Part shown: one piece after another, positions 28,403 to 37,727 of the stretch
Numbering within the stretch: position 1 is the first letter of the stretch
Layout: each line of letters starts with the position of its first letter
Source: Leishmania infantum JPCM5
Taxonomy: Eukaryota > Euglenozoa > Kinetoplastea > Trypanosomatida > Trypanosomatidae
Assembly (NCBI RefSeq): GCF_000002875.2
Contig: NC_009406.2
Location: 124,001 to 188,000 of the forward strand
DNA length: 64,000 nucleotides
Direction: 5' to 3'
Translations under genes and position numbers: made by a program
Notes under the pieces: model-generated
Databases searched by the model: none
Seen by the model: only the letters and a program-made list of their open reading frames with translations
Told to the model about the DNA's origin: nothing

Positions 28403-30214
28403 GACGGAATAGAACAACTAGAAGGGAGGCGGCGGCGGCAACACCGATGCGTGTCTTCGTTGTTTTTCGCCTCGTGCTTCGACGGAGAGAGAAGAGCTCG
28501 TTTTTCTGCACCCCAGGTGCCGCAAAGTCAGTCGATCAGCGGCGTCGAGAGGCGGCTATACTAGACCACCACTGCACGAGGAGAGCAGCAGCAGGATAGG
28601 CAGATCCTCCGACACACGCACGGCCGGTGCAGAGTGTGATGGCAAGAGATCGAAAGACAGAGAAAGAGGCGGGGGGCACGTAAGCTGACAAGACAGAGCA
28701 CAGCTAAAACGAGCTCACACACACACACACAGAGAAAGAGACAGATATGGAAAAAGAAACTGAAAGGTCGAAGATAATGAGAAGCAGCAAAGGCAAGGAG
28801 TGGGCGTGTGGGTAGCAAGACCAGGAGAGAGAGAGCAGAGGAAAAGTATGCCCGAGGCAGCAACAGCAGTAATATATAATTCGTCGCTCCACCTTGTGAG
28901 GCGGAAAGAAAGAGAGAGACGAGACTCAACTGAACGCACAGAAATACGCTCACAGAGAAGGTAGAGAGCGGACGCTCAACACCCAAAAGCAAAAAAAAAC
29001 ACAAGAAATAGAGATAAATAAATATATAGAGAGAGACGCGTAAAGAGAGCTTCCAACACGCGACCACGAAGTCCACGCGGCACGGCGCCCAAACGCGACA
29101 GCCTGGGAGGGAGAGAGGACGACCGTGAAGAAGCGATGTTGGCGGTTCAGGAAGAGGAGACGCCAGCGAGACTCACGTGCGCAGGCTCTCCTAATCACAC
29201 AGCTGCCTAGCTAGACCTCGCTGTGTCTCGGCTCGGACACGTTTCGAGTACTTTCGAGTATCGCCTCCTCTCCCCACAATAAACAACGCGAATAAACAAC
29301 GTGTTACTGCGCAGGTCGTAAGAGGGAGGTAGGCAACGTCAAGACTGCCAGGATACGCAAACCTCGCCACACATGCCCACACTCGCGAAGAGGGGGGAGG
29401 CGGGGACAGGAAGCTACTGAAGATCACGATAAGCGAACAGAGCCAGACTTTGAAAGCGGTAATCTGTGTGCTGCCAATGGAAAGCTGCGCATGCACCATG
29501 ATACTCATGCACGGCACATGTAGAGAGAGTGTCCATCAAAGTACACCATTATGCACAGCACCGGAAAGAGCCACGACACACCCAGCAGCAGAGCCACGAA
29601 GGTGCAGAGAAGAGACGAGCGAGACAGACAACAGTCCAGGAAAGATCGATTGAGGGTGCAGCAGCAACGAAAGGGAGAGAACAGCATTGTGTTGAAGGGG
29701 GGGGAACAGCACGAAGGCTCGCTCACGATCGCCCAGCTGGCCTCCATCATCTCAATCCAGAGAAAATGCATCCTCCCTGGTAACGGAAAAAACCTTGAGA
29801 GACTTTGCGTGCTCAGCCTTAGGGCGAGGAGCAGAGAACGATGAGCGGGATAGCGACGGTAGCTCCTAAATGTTTACAACGCCCGAAACTGAGCGTCGAC
29901 GCGAGAGCCACACATCCCCTGCGGCCTACAGTTATCTTCTTTTGAATGGCTCTCCCTGCAACAGGCACACTATCTGAGGCGGCGCACAGCAAGAGCCCCG
30001 CCAAACATCACCGTGCTATGAGGAGCCTATGAGTAATCCACGATACCACAAAGTTATCGTCAAAAAAAAAACATTCATTTCCGCCTTCAACAACCGCGCA
30101 TCAGCGGATTCCATCCCCGCATGAAAACACTTCCAACTGCCAGCTCGAGACCTGTTCTCTTCCTCCCCGACGGAACTCGCGATGGCCCACACGTTACACT
30201 CCAACATTCCTTTT
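28403..30214. other. Spacer between the ELAPOR-like gene and the repeat-protein gene
   Basis: It is rich in purine runs on the plus strand (28715-28800, 28905-29040), which are pyrimidine-rich in the transcript and suit splice-acceptor use for the ELAPOR-like mRNA, and has a CA run near 28714-28731. The right part is probably 3' UTR of the repeat protein. No gene is seen. Confidence 0.6.
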
Positions 30215-33200
30215 TCAGCGATTCGAACGAACCCACCGCTGAAGCGCGTCGCTGGTCACACTGTTGCGCGTCCCCTCAAACACACCATGCTGAGATAAGC
30301 AGTCCGTCACAGAAACCTCGCGATATACGGAGACGTTCCGCTTTCCTTCTAAACCCCGCGACGCTAGCGACCCTGGAGCGAAACAACGCGACACCTTCCA
30401 TCTTCGAGCAACAATCTCCTCACGCTGTAACAGCGCGCGCATATCCTCCTCTTCCTCAACCAAACGTAGAACACACGCAGACAAGGGATACGAAAACCGC
30501 AAAGAACAGTCATGCCTGCCACATTCCATCCCCACAAGAGTACCCCCACTACAAACACCACACCCAGATGCCGATAACCGCCCAACACATCCCTCCGACG
30601 CAACGCAAGCGCGCTCCTGCTCGGCGCGCTCGGCGGCCTCGGTTGCCTCAAGGGCGGCGCGGCTGCCTCCCTCGGCGCTCGACACGGCCTGCGCCATGTC
30701 CGCGGCGCGGTCCTCCGCCAGCTGCGCCAGCGCGCCCGCCGCCTCGGCAGCAACGCCGGCGCGCGCAGCGCACTCCTCCGACGCAACGCAAGCGCGCCCC
30801 TGCTCGGCGCGCTCGGCGGCCTCGGTTGCCTCAAGGGCGGCGCGGCTGCCTCCCTCGGCGCTCGACACGGCCTGCGCCATGTCCGCGGCGCGGTCCTCCG
30901 CCAGCTGCGCCAGCGCGCCCGCCGCCTCGGCAGCAACGCCGGCGCGCGCAGCGCACTCCTCCGACGCAACGCAAGCGCGCTCCTGCTCGGCGCGCTCGGC
31001 GGCCTCGGTTGCCTCAAGGGCGGCGCGGCTGCCTCCCTCGGCGCTCGACACGGCCTGCGCCATGTCCGCGGCGCGGTCCTCCGCCAGCTGCGCCAGCGCG
31101 CCCGCCGCCTCGGCAGCAACGCCGGCGCGCGCAGCGCACTCCTCCGACGCAACGCAAGCGCGCTCCTGCTCGGCGCGCTCGGCGGCCTCGGTTGCCTCAA
31201 GGGCGGCGCGGCTGCCTCCCTCGGCGCTCGACACGGCCTGCGCCATGTCCGCGGCGCGGTCCTCCGCCAGCTGCGCCAGCGCGCCCGCCGCCTCGGCAGC
31301 AACGCCGGCGCGCGCAGCGCACTCCTCCGACGCAACGCAAGCGCGCCCCTGCTCGGCGCGCTCGGCGGCCTCGGTTGCCTCAAGGGCGGCGCGGCTGCCT
31401 CCCTCGGCGCTCGACACGGCCTGCGCCATGTCCGCGGCGCGGTCCTCCGCCAGCTGCGCCAGCGCGCCCGCCGCCTCGGCAGCAACGCCGGCGCGCGCAG
31501 CGCACTCCTCCGACGCAACGCAAGCGCGCCCCTGCTCGGCGCGCTCGGCGGCCTCGGTTGCCTCAAGGGCGGCGCGGCTGCCTCCCTCGGCGCTCGACAC
31601 GGCCTGCGCCATGTCCGCGGCGCGGTCCTCCGCCAGCTGCGCCAGCGCGCCCGCCGCCTCGGCAGCAACGCCGGCGCGCGCAGCGCACTCCTCCGACGCA
31701 ACGCAAGCGCGCTCCTGCTCGGCGCGCTCGGCGGCCTCGGTTGCCTCAAGGGCGGCGCGGCTGCCTCCCTCGGCGCTCGACACGGCCTGCGCCATGTCCG
31801 CGGCGCGGTCCTCCGCCAGCTGCGCCAGCGCGCCCGCCGCCTCGGCAGCAACGCCGGCGCGCGCAGCGCACTCCTCCGACGCAACGCAAGCGCGCTCCTG
31901 CTCGGCGCGCTCGGCGGCCTCGGTTGCCTCAAGGGCGGCGCGGCTGCCTCCCTCGGCGCTCGACACGGCCTGCGCCATGTCCGCGGCGCGGTCCTCCGCC
32001 AGCTGCGCCAGCGCGCCCGCCGCCTCGGCAGCAACGCCGGCGCGCGCAGTGCACTCCTCCGACGCAACGCAAGCGCGCTCCTGCTCGGCGCGCTCGGCGG
32101 CCTCGGTTGCCTCAAGGGCGGCGCGGCTGCCTCCCTCGGCGCTCGACACGGCCTGCGCCATGTCCGCGGCGCGGTCCTCCGCCAGCTGCGCCAGCGCGCC
32201 CGCCGCCTCGGCAGCAACGCCGGCGCGCGCAGCGCACTCCTCCGACGCAACGCAAGCGCGCTCCTGCTCGGCGCGCTCGGCGGCCTCGGTTGCCTCAAGG
32301 GCGGCGCGGCTGCCTCCCTCGGCGCTCGACACGGCCTGCGCCATGTCCGCGGCGCGGTCCTCCGCCAGCTGCGCCAGCGCGCCCGCCGCCTCGGCAGCAA
32401 CGCCGGCGCGCGCAGCGCACTCCTCCGACGCAACGCAAGCGCGCTCCTGCTCGGCGCGCTCGGCGGCCTCGGTTGCCTCAAGGGCGGCGCGGCTGCCTCC
32501 CTCGGCGCTCGACACGGCCTGCGCCATGTCCGCGGCGCGGTCCTCCGCCAGCTGCGCCAGCGCGCCCGCCGCCTCGGCAGCAACGCCGGCGCGCGCAGCG
32601 CACTCCTCCGACGCAACGCAAGCGCGCTCCTGCTCGGCGCGCTCGGCGGCCTCGGTTGCCTCAAGGGCGGCGCGGCTGCCTCCCTCGGCGCTCGACACGG
32701 CCTGCGCCATGTCCGCGGCGCGGTCCTCCGCCAGCTGCGCCAGCGCGCCCGCCGCCTCGGCAGCAACGCCGGCGCGCGCAGCGCACTCCTCCGACGCAAC
32801 GCAAGCGCGCTCCTGCTCGGCGCGCTCGGCGGCCTCGGTTGCCTCAAGGGCGGCGCGGCTGCCTCCCTCGGCGCTCGACACGGCCTGCGCCATGTCCGCG
32901 GCGCGGTCCTCCGCCAGCTGCGCCAGCGCGCCCGCCGCCTCGGCAGCAACGCCGGCGCGCGCAGCGCACTCCTCCGACGCAACGCAAGCGCGCTCCTGCT
33001 CGGCGCGCTCGGCGGCCTCGGTTGCCTCAAGGGCGGCGCGGCTGCCTCCCTCGGCGCTCGACACGGCCTGCGCCATGTCCGCGGCGCGGTCCTCCGCCAG
33101 CTGCGCCAGCGCGCCCGCCGCCTCGGCAGCAACGCCGGCGCGCGCAGCGCACTCCTCCGACGCAACGCAAGCGCGCCCCTGCTCGGCGCGCTCGGCGGCC

Positions 33201-34141
33201 TCGGTTGCCTCAAGGGCGGCGCGGCTGCCTCCCTCGGCGCTCGACACGGCCTGCGCCATGTCCGCGGCGCGGTCCTCCGCCAGCTGCGCCAGCGCGCCCG
33301 CCGCCTCGGCAGCAACGCCGGCGCGCGCAGCGCACTCCTCCGACGCAACGCAAGCGCGCTCCTGCTCGGCGCGCTCGGCGGCCTCGGTTGCCTCAAGGGC
33401 GGCGCGGCTGCCTCCCTCGGCGCTCGACACGGCCTGCGCCATGTCCGCGGCGCGGTCCTCCGCCAGCTGCGCCAGCGCGCCCGCCGCCTCGGCAGCAACG
33501 CCGCCGGAGAAGCGGGGTTTCGGTGGCGCGAAAGTGTCAGAATTGAGTTTCGAGGTACGTGTGAAGGCAGCGGAGGTGAAGGGCTCGGCTTGGTGGGGAG
33601 CTTCTTGTGGATGTGCGTGTGTAGAGCCCAGACGCTCGTATGGTTTAGAGAAGGGCTTGTGTTTCCATTCCTCACATGTTGTGGGCTGTGAAGGAAAGTC
33701 ACTGCCTGAGTGGCAGAGCCTCTCTGAGGTGTGTGAGGCAGGTGTGAATTTTCGGGGGAGCGGCGGTCCTTCCCCAACGTTCGAGTTGGGGCTGGTGGGC
33801 GAGACCTCGATCTTAGGTGTGACGTCTTTGGAGGGTGTGCTCGAGTCAACGAATAGCTCCTTGGCTACGCGTGAGTCATGATGGTCGGGACATCCTGGTC
33901 TTTCGCGGGTGTATAACTGCCGCTGATCACAGTCGGTGCCACTGGTGTAAAGCCGTGATGCTGCTGTGATCTGTGCTGCTCTAATACGCTTTTCACGATC
34001 TTGCAGGAGACGTAGTTTTGTGTAGTCGCGCAGGATGAGCTGAAGCTCCTTGAGTTCGTCAACGAGCAGTCTTGAGTACGCAGCACTGATAGCGGCATCG
34101 AACCGGAGGACGGGGTTCTTGGGAAAGAACTCTGCGTCCAT
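30215..34141 (-). CDS. Repeat protein built of about 16 near-identical 61-residue units
   Basis: The 1308-residue product has a unique N-terminus of about 213 residues. Its first 70 are helical and charged; the rest is Ser/Pro/Thr-rich. Then come about 16 copies of a 61-residue unit rich in Ala and Glu (for example GALAQLAEDRAADMAQAV and ALEATEAAERAEQ), and a unique C-terminus of about 125 residues. Each unit has two Cys six residues apart, so the array carries about 32. Composition suggests a long alpha-helical or coiled-coil rod. 61 is not a multiple of 7, so the heptad register would shift between units. The units differ at only two sites (Glu/Gly in four units, one Ala/Thr). Such proteins are common in trypanosomatids as cytoskeletal or immunodominant antigens; which applies here is unknown. 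The ATG start is supported by a splice acceptor at 34283-34284 with no intervening ATG. Confidence 0.8.
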   Translation of the reverse strand: MDAEFFPKNPVLRFDAAISAAYSRLLVDELKELQLILRDYTKLRLLQDREKRIRAAQITAASRLYTSGTDCDQRQLYTRERPGCPDHHDSRVAKELFVDSSTPSKDVTPKIEVSPTSPNSNVGEGPPLPRKFTPASHTSERLCHSGSDFPSQPTTCEEWKHKPFSKPYERLGSTHAHPQEAPHQAEPFTSAAFTRTSKLNSDTFAPPKPRFSGGVAAEAAGALAQLAEDRAADMAQAVSSAEGGSRAALEATEAAERAEQERACVASEECAARAGVAAEAAGALAQLAEDRAADMAQAVSSAEGGSRAALEATEAAERAEQGRACVASEECAARAGVAAEAAGALAQLAEDRAADMAQAVSSAEGGSRAALEATEAAERAEQERACVASEECAARAGVAAEAAGALAQLAEDRAADMAQAVSSAEGGSRAALEATEAAERAEQERACVASEECAARAGVAAEAAGALAQLAEDRAADMAQAVSSAEGGSRAALEATEAAERAEQERACVASEECAARAGVAAEAAGALAQLAEDRAADMAQAVSSAEGGSRAALEATEAAERAEQERACVASEECAARAGVAAEAAGALAQLAEDRAADMAQAVSSAEGGSRAALEATEAAERAEQERACVASEECAARAGVAAEAAGALAQLAEDRAADMAQAVSSAEGGSRAALEATEAAERAEQERACVASEECTARAGVAAEAAGALAQLAEDRAADMAQAVSSAEGGSRAALEATEAAERAEQERACVASEECAARAGVAAEAAGALAQLAEDRAADMAQAVSSAEGGSRAALEATEAAERAEQERACVASEECAARAGVAAEAAGALAQLAEDRAADMAQAVSSAEGGSRAALEATEAAERAEQGRACVASEECAARAGVAAEAAGALAQLAEDRAADMAQAVSSAEGGSRAALEATEAAERAEQGRACVASEECAARAGVAAEAAGALAQLAEDRAADMAQAVSSAEGGSRAALEATEAAERAEQERACVASEECAARAGVAAEAAGALAQLAEDRAADMAQAVSSAEGGSRAALEATEAAERAEQERACVASEECAARAGVAAEAAGALAQLAEDRAADMAQAVSSAEGGSRAALEATEAAERAEQGRACVASEECAARAGVAAEAAGALAQLAEDRAADMAQAVSSAEGGSRAALEATEAAERAEQERACVASEGCVGRLSASGCGVCSGGTLVGMECGRHDCSLRFSYPLSACVLRLVEEEEDMRALLQREEIVARRWKVSRCFAPGSLASRGLEGKRNVSVYREVSVTDCLSQHGVFEGTRNSVTSDALQRWVRSNR
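30592..33503. repeat. Tandem array of 183-bp units, about 15.9 copies
   Basis: Unit starts fall every 183 bp from 30601 (30784, 30967, and so on to 33346). By eye only two positions vary across the array. One is a T/C site: C in units 2, 5, 6 and 15 counted from the left. The other is a single G-to-T change in plus-strand terms near 32050. Because 183 is divisible by 3, any frame open in one unit is open through the whole array, which explains the long open frames on both strands here. Confidence 0.97.
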
Positions 34142-36254
34142 GTTGGCGCTTGGCGTCCGTAGCGCCCGTTACGGATGTAAGAATTTTGTTGACGTTGTAA
34201 GAAAAACGTATTTTGGTGTGTGTAGGTGTGCGCCCTCGGCGAGAAAGGCACACAGACACAGAAGGGCAGCTCAGGAAGGCTGCTGGCGGCGGATGAGTGT
34301 AATCGATCGAAAAAAAGAAAAGGAAAAAGCTTACTGCAGCTGCTGTATAAACGGGGGGAGCCCCTGCCCTCCTCGCCCCTTCCGTCGCCCAGTGGGGCCG
34401 CGACTTTTCAAGGGAAAACGCAGGAGTGAGCACAGGACCAAGAGCAACGAGAGGAAGCGTGTAGGAGCGCGCCCGCCCTGTCGTCGGGTGGTGTTGGCCT
34501 GGTGTGTGCTGTAAATGGAAAGAGAGTTCTCTCGTGGGATGTGTTGGGGTGTTCAACGCGCGCCTGTATGTGACCTTGGCCTTGTCTGTGAGGTGAGCCG
34601 GTGATGGCTCGGCGATGCCTCCGTCCTGCGCACTCTGCGATCGCCTTCGGCGCGTGCCAGCGCTTTCCTTGCGTGAGAGCGTCGCAAGGCAGGTTTAGGT
34701 GCCGTTGCTGCTGCTCAGCGCCTCGTTGTGGCCTAGCAGAGATGTGAAGAGGGAAAAGAAAAGGAATGTGAGGGGTGTGGTGTCCAGCACAGACGTCGCT
34801 GCGGCTGCGCGCGCGTGTATGGGCGTCTGCATGCTCTGGGTTGCCTCTCATTTGCGTATTCTGTGCGACGACGCCCCGGACGAGTGTCGCATGCAATGAT
34901 TGCCCCCACCTCACTGGGTGGCGGCACGTGCGCACGGCAACCCTTCCTGGAAAGCAAGAGCAGGGGCCGCCGCGGCCGCACACACACACACACACGCCAA
35001 CACCCTTTTCACCTCTGCAAGGCACAGCCGTAGATAATTAATGAAGATATCCATGCAAATCCTCAGGCAGAACACCTCTGCTTCGTTGGTACGCGTACGG
35101 GGCTACAAGCCAGGCCACGCCTTCGTATATGCACGCACCTCAGCAAGGACAAGGGGAAAAGGCGGGATCGGATAGGGGATGGGATAGGGAGGGGTTTCAA
35201 CACAGCCCGGGGAGAAGAAATAGCAGTTGTGTGCATGTGCGTTGTGCCAAACGCGAAGTGGAACACAACCGCGCTTAAGATTAAAAAAGAACGACGAAGA
35301 TTTGAGAGAGAGAGAGCAGGAGGAGAAACAGCAGTGGTCGTGGAAAGGAGTGATGTGCCGTCCCGTGTAGCACAGGAGTAGCAGCACTAGAGGCCTTGAC
35401 GCCACGCTCCCCCGGCCCCCGAACACTAAGCGTTTATGAGGGGGCCGCGTTCTCTTTTCGCGTCGCGTAAGGTGGTGGGGTGCGCACTGCGCATCGTCCT
35501 CTCGACCCGGCAAGAGGCATGCTCATACACACACAAGCGCACACACTCCTCTACAGAGCGAGGTGACGCACGATTCCACCACAGCCTCGTATTTTCGTTA
35601 CCTACAGCCGAGTTCGTCATCGTGTCCGGCCATCTGTGCGCCCTGCGAGTGCTCCCGTGACCCAAAGTGCAGCAGAACGACAAGCGCACACATGGAGGCA
35701 CGAACTTGTGGCCCCTCTCACTGTGAATCTGCTTTTCTGTACATGTGTGTGGGGGTGGGGTGGGGGAGGGAGGGGGGCACGGCAAACACTGGTAGCTGCC
35801 GGTGCACGCCTGAATTCGTGGACTGGTCTCTGCATCGCCGCCTCTCGTGCTCGTGCTCACGTTGCTCTTGCTGCCGGTTTTTTTTTGTCTTTTTCATAGT
35901 CGTGGGAGTTTTGCGAGGAGGTGGGCCTGAACACGCAAGAAAATAATGAAAACAAAAAAAAGGAAAAGGAAAGGGCGACGCCGAGAACGGGCACGAACAA
36001 CCGAAAAGAGCCTCGTGTCATCACGCATGTCGACTTTTTGCCGCTTGCCTGCGTCAGTGCGACTCCCTCACCTCGCACGGGAGATAAAGGCGACAAGCGC
36101 AGAGGCGACGGCGAAGGCAGAGAGGTGGGCAGAGTTTGCATGAGAGAGCTACGCTTTCCTGCGCGCGCACCTCTTCAACCCTCTCGCGGCATCCAAAAAA
36201 GATGCACCCTTCTCGCCCTCCCCTTCGCGGACCGCTCAAGGACACAGAGGCCAC
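34142..36254. other. Spacer between the repeat-protein gene and RPS15 copy 1
   Basis: It holds the splice-acceptor region of the repeat gene, a CA run near 34980-34995, and two G-rich tracts on the plus strand (35164-35194 and 35751-35777) with four or more GGG runs each, which could form G-quadruplexes. The right part should be the RPS15 3' UTR. No coding sequence is visible. Confidence 0.6.
34283..34329 (-). promoter_or_regulatory. Candidate trans-splice acceptor for the repeat-protein gene
   Basis: A purine run on the plus strand (34309-34329) is a strong polypyrimidine tract in the transcript. The first AG is the complement of 34283-34284, leaving a 5' UTR of about 140 nt with no upstream ATG. 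Confidence 0.6.
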
Positions 36255-36713
36255 CTACTTGATCGGGATGAAGCGGGAGGAGTGCGTGGCACCCACGCCA
36301 GGGCGACCGTGCAGCACCGGGCGGTAGCTCATCGAGAACTCGCCGAGGTAGTGACCGATCATCTCACCCTTGATCTCCACAGCGTTGAACTGGTGGCCGT
36401 TGTAGATCGCCACCACGGACCCCACCATCTCCGGTGTGATCACCACGTCGCGCAGGTGCGTCTTTACAGCCTTCGGCTTCTCGCCAACCTTCACGTGCTT
36501 CTTCGCCTCGCGCAGGCGCTTCAGCAGCACGGGCGGGCGGCGGTCCACATGGCGGTTCATGTTGCGGCGCGCACGCGCGTGCACCAGCGCCCTGAACTCC
36601 TCCTCGCTCAGCGCAAGCAGGGGGTCGATCTCAAGCCCACGGTACGTGAACTTGTGGAACGTGCGCTCCTTCTTGAGCTGCTCGTAGCGCTCAGCGGTGA
36701 TGTTGGACGCCAT
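36255..36713 (-). CDS. RPS15: 40S ribosomal protein S15 (uS19), copy 1
   Basis: The 152-residue product is a full-length eukaryotic S15/uS19, a small-subunit protein of the ribosome head near the decoding region. Visible family features are the N-terminal [15 protein letters not shown] block, a basic central stretch ([15 protein letters not shown]), the conserved [15 protein letters not shown] and [12 protein letters not shown] segments, and the C-terminal [19 protein letters not shown] region. The protein is identical to that at 45298-45756, and the DNA appears identical throughout the coding region and for 12 nt upstream of the ATG, while flanks differ. An AG abuts the ATG in both copies after a short pyrimidine stretch (tgccctctc), so the 5' UTR could be extremely short. 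Confidence 0.98.
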   Translation of the reverse strand: MASNITAERYEQLKKERTFHKFTYRGLEIDPLLALSEEEFRALVHARARRNMNRHVDRRPPVLLKRLREAKKHVKVGEKPKAVKTHLRDVVITPEMVGSVVAIYNGHQFNAVEIKGEMIGHYLGEFSMSYRPVLHGRPGVGATHSSRFIPIK

Positions 36714-36830
36714 CTTGAGAGGGCAGACTGATGACTAGCAGCATGGCCAACGAGAACGTAGAGGCAAAAACAGTCAGTTGGAGTGTTTAGAGGAGTTTTG
36801 GTGGAGGAGTTCGATGTGTCGTCGTCGTCG

Positions 36831-36864
<34 letters not shown>

Positions 36865-37727
36865 AGGCCGCACAGCGAGCCGATGGGTTGCCGCGGATCA
36901 TTGGCAAAGTATGAGAGTAGCAGCAGCAAAAAGAAGAAGCAGAGAGCGACGTGAACAGGGCGCAAGCATCTGGAATCAAGTACAGCGTCATGAGAGGGAA
37001 GGATACACAGAGACGCCACGCACACACACACACACACAGAAAGCAAAGGCCTGCGTGTTGACAAGAGGGGTGGGTCGTGTTCCTGGCGAACGTTGTCCGA
37101 CGCCGCCGCACGCCACCCGGTTGGCTGGCAAGCCAAGAGGAGAGAGGTGTGGCATGGGAGGGGGGAGGGGCCGATGCAAGAGGAACGCACCACTTTACAC
37201 ATTGCCATGCATAGCGACCCAGCATCAGTGCCCACATGACTATGGAGAGACCACGGGTGCACAGTAGCGTCCACAAGCATATATTCACATATAGTTCGCT
37301 TGTCGTCTTCAGAAGGCATCGCTCCAAGTCTAGCATCTCAACTGCGGAGTGATGATTGCCTTCGCGTGATGGCGCAAGTACGCGCGGCTGAGTCTGTGCT
37401 CATCAACGCGCTAGGTAGTGCGCTGGGTCCTGAGATACCTCGCTCTGCGGTGTGGCCGCTCCTCGTCATGAAGGCAGAAGAGCAGCACTCGGCAAAATCA
37501 ACCTAAGCCCGGCAGAGAAACGAGGTGGCAGGCACATGAACGCCGTGGAAGTTCCAACGCACGGCGATGAGTTATACATCGTGTGCCAAGGCAACGCGCT
37601 CGCCTGCCTGGAGTTGTGCATGGTTATGCTCGCATGCAACGTCACACGCACGCGCATGCGCATGCCCGATGAAAATGAGGCGCCATCAAAACGAGAAACG
37701 ACCTTGAAAATGGCCGAGGAGGAAGCG
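36714..37727. other. Spacer between RPS15 copy 1 and the large coiled-coil gene
   Basis: It contains a GT run (36834-36861) and a CA run (about 37019-37038), which in the transcript could pair with each other about 160 nt apart. The left end includes the RPS15 splice region. No gene is seen. Confidence 0.6.
36834..36861. repeat. GT microsatellite
   Basis: About 14 GT units upstream of RPS15 copy 1. A similar but shorter GT run (45838-45855) lies upstream of copy 2 at a comparable distance, although the surrounding sequence is unrelated. Confidence 0.9.

Noticed and set aside
30364..33849. A second minus-strand frame of 1161 codons across the array (Arg/Pro-rich)
   Set aside because: Same cause as above. 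Its ends are low-complexity and it lacks the spliced ATG start of the 30215-34141 frame, whose repeats make sensible helices.
30696..33881. A 1061-codon plus-strand open frame across the tandem array
   Set aside because: It is a consequence of a stop-free 183-bp unit repeated in frame, and opposes the strand used by every other gene.
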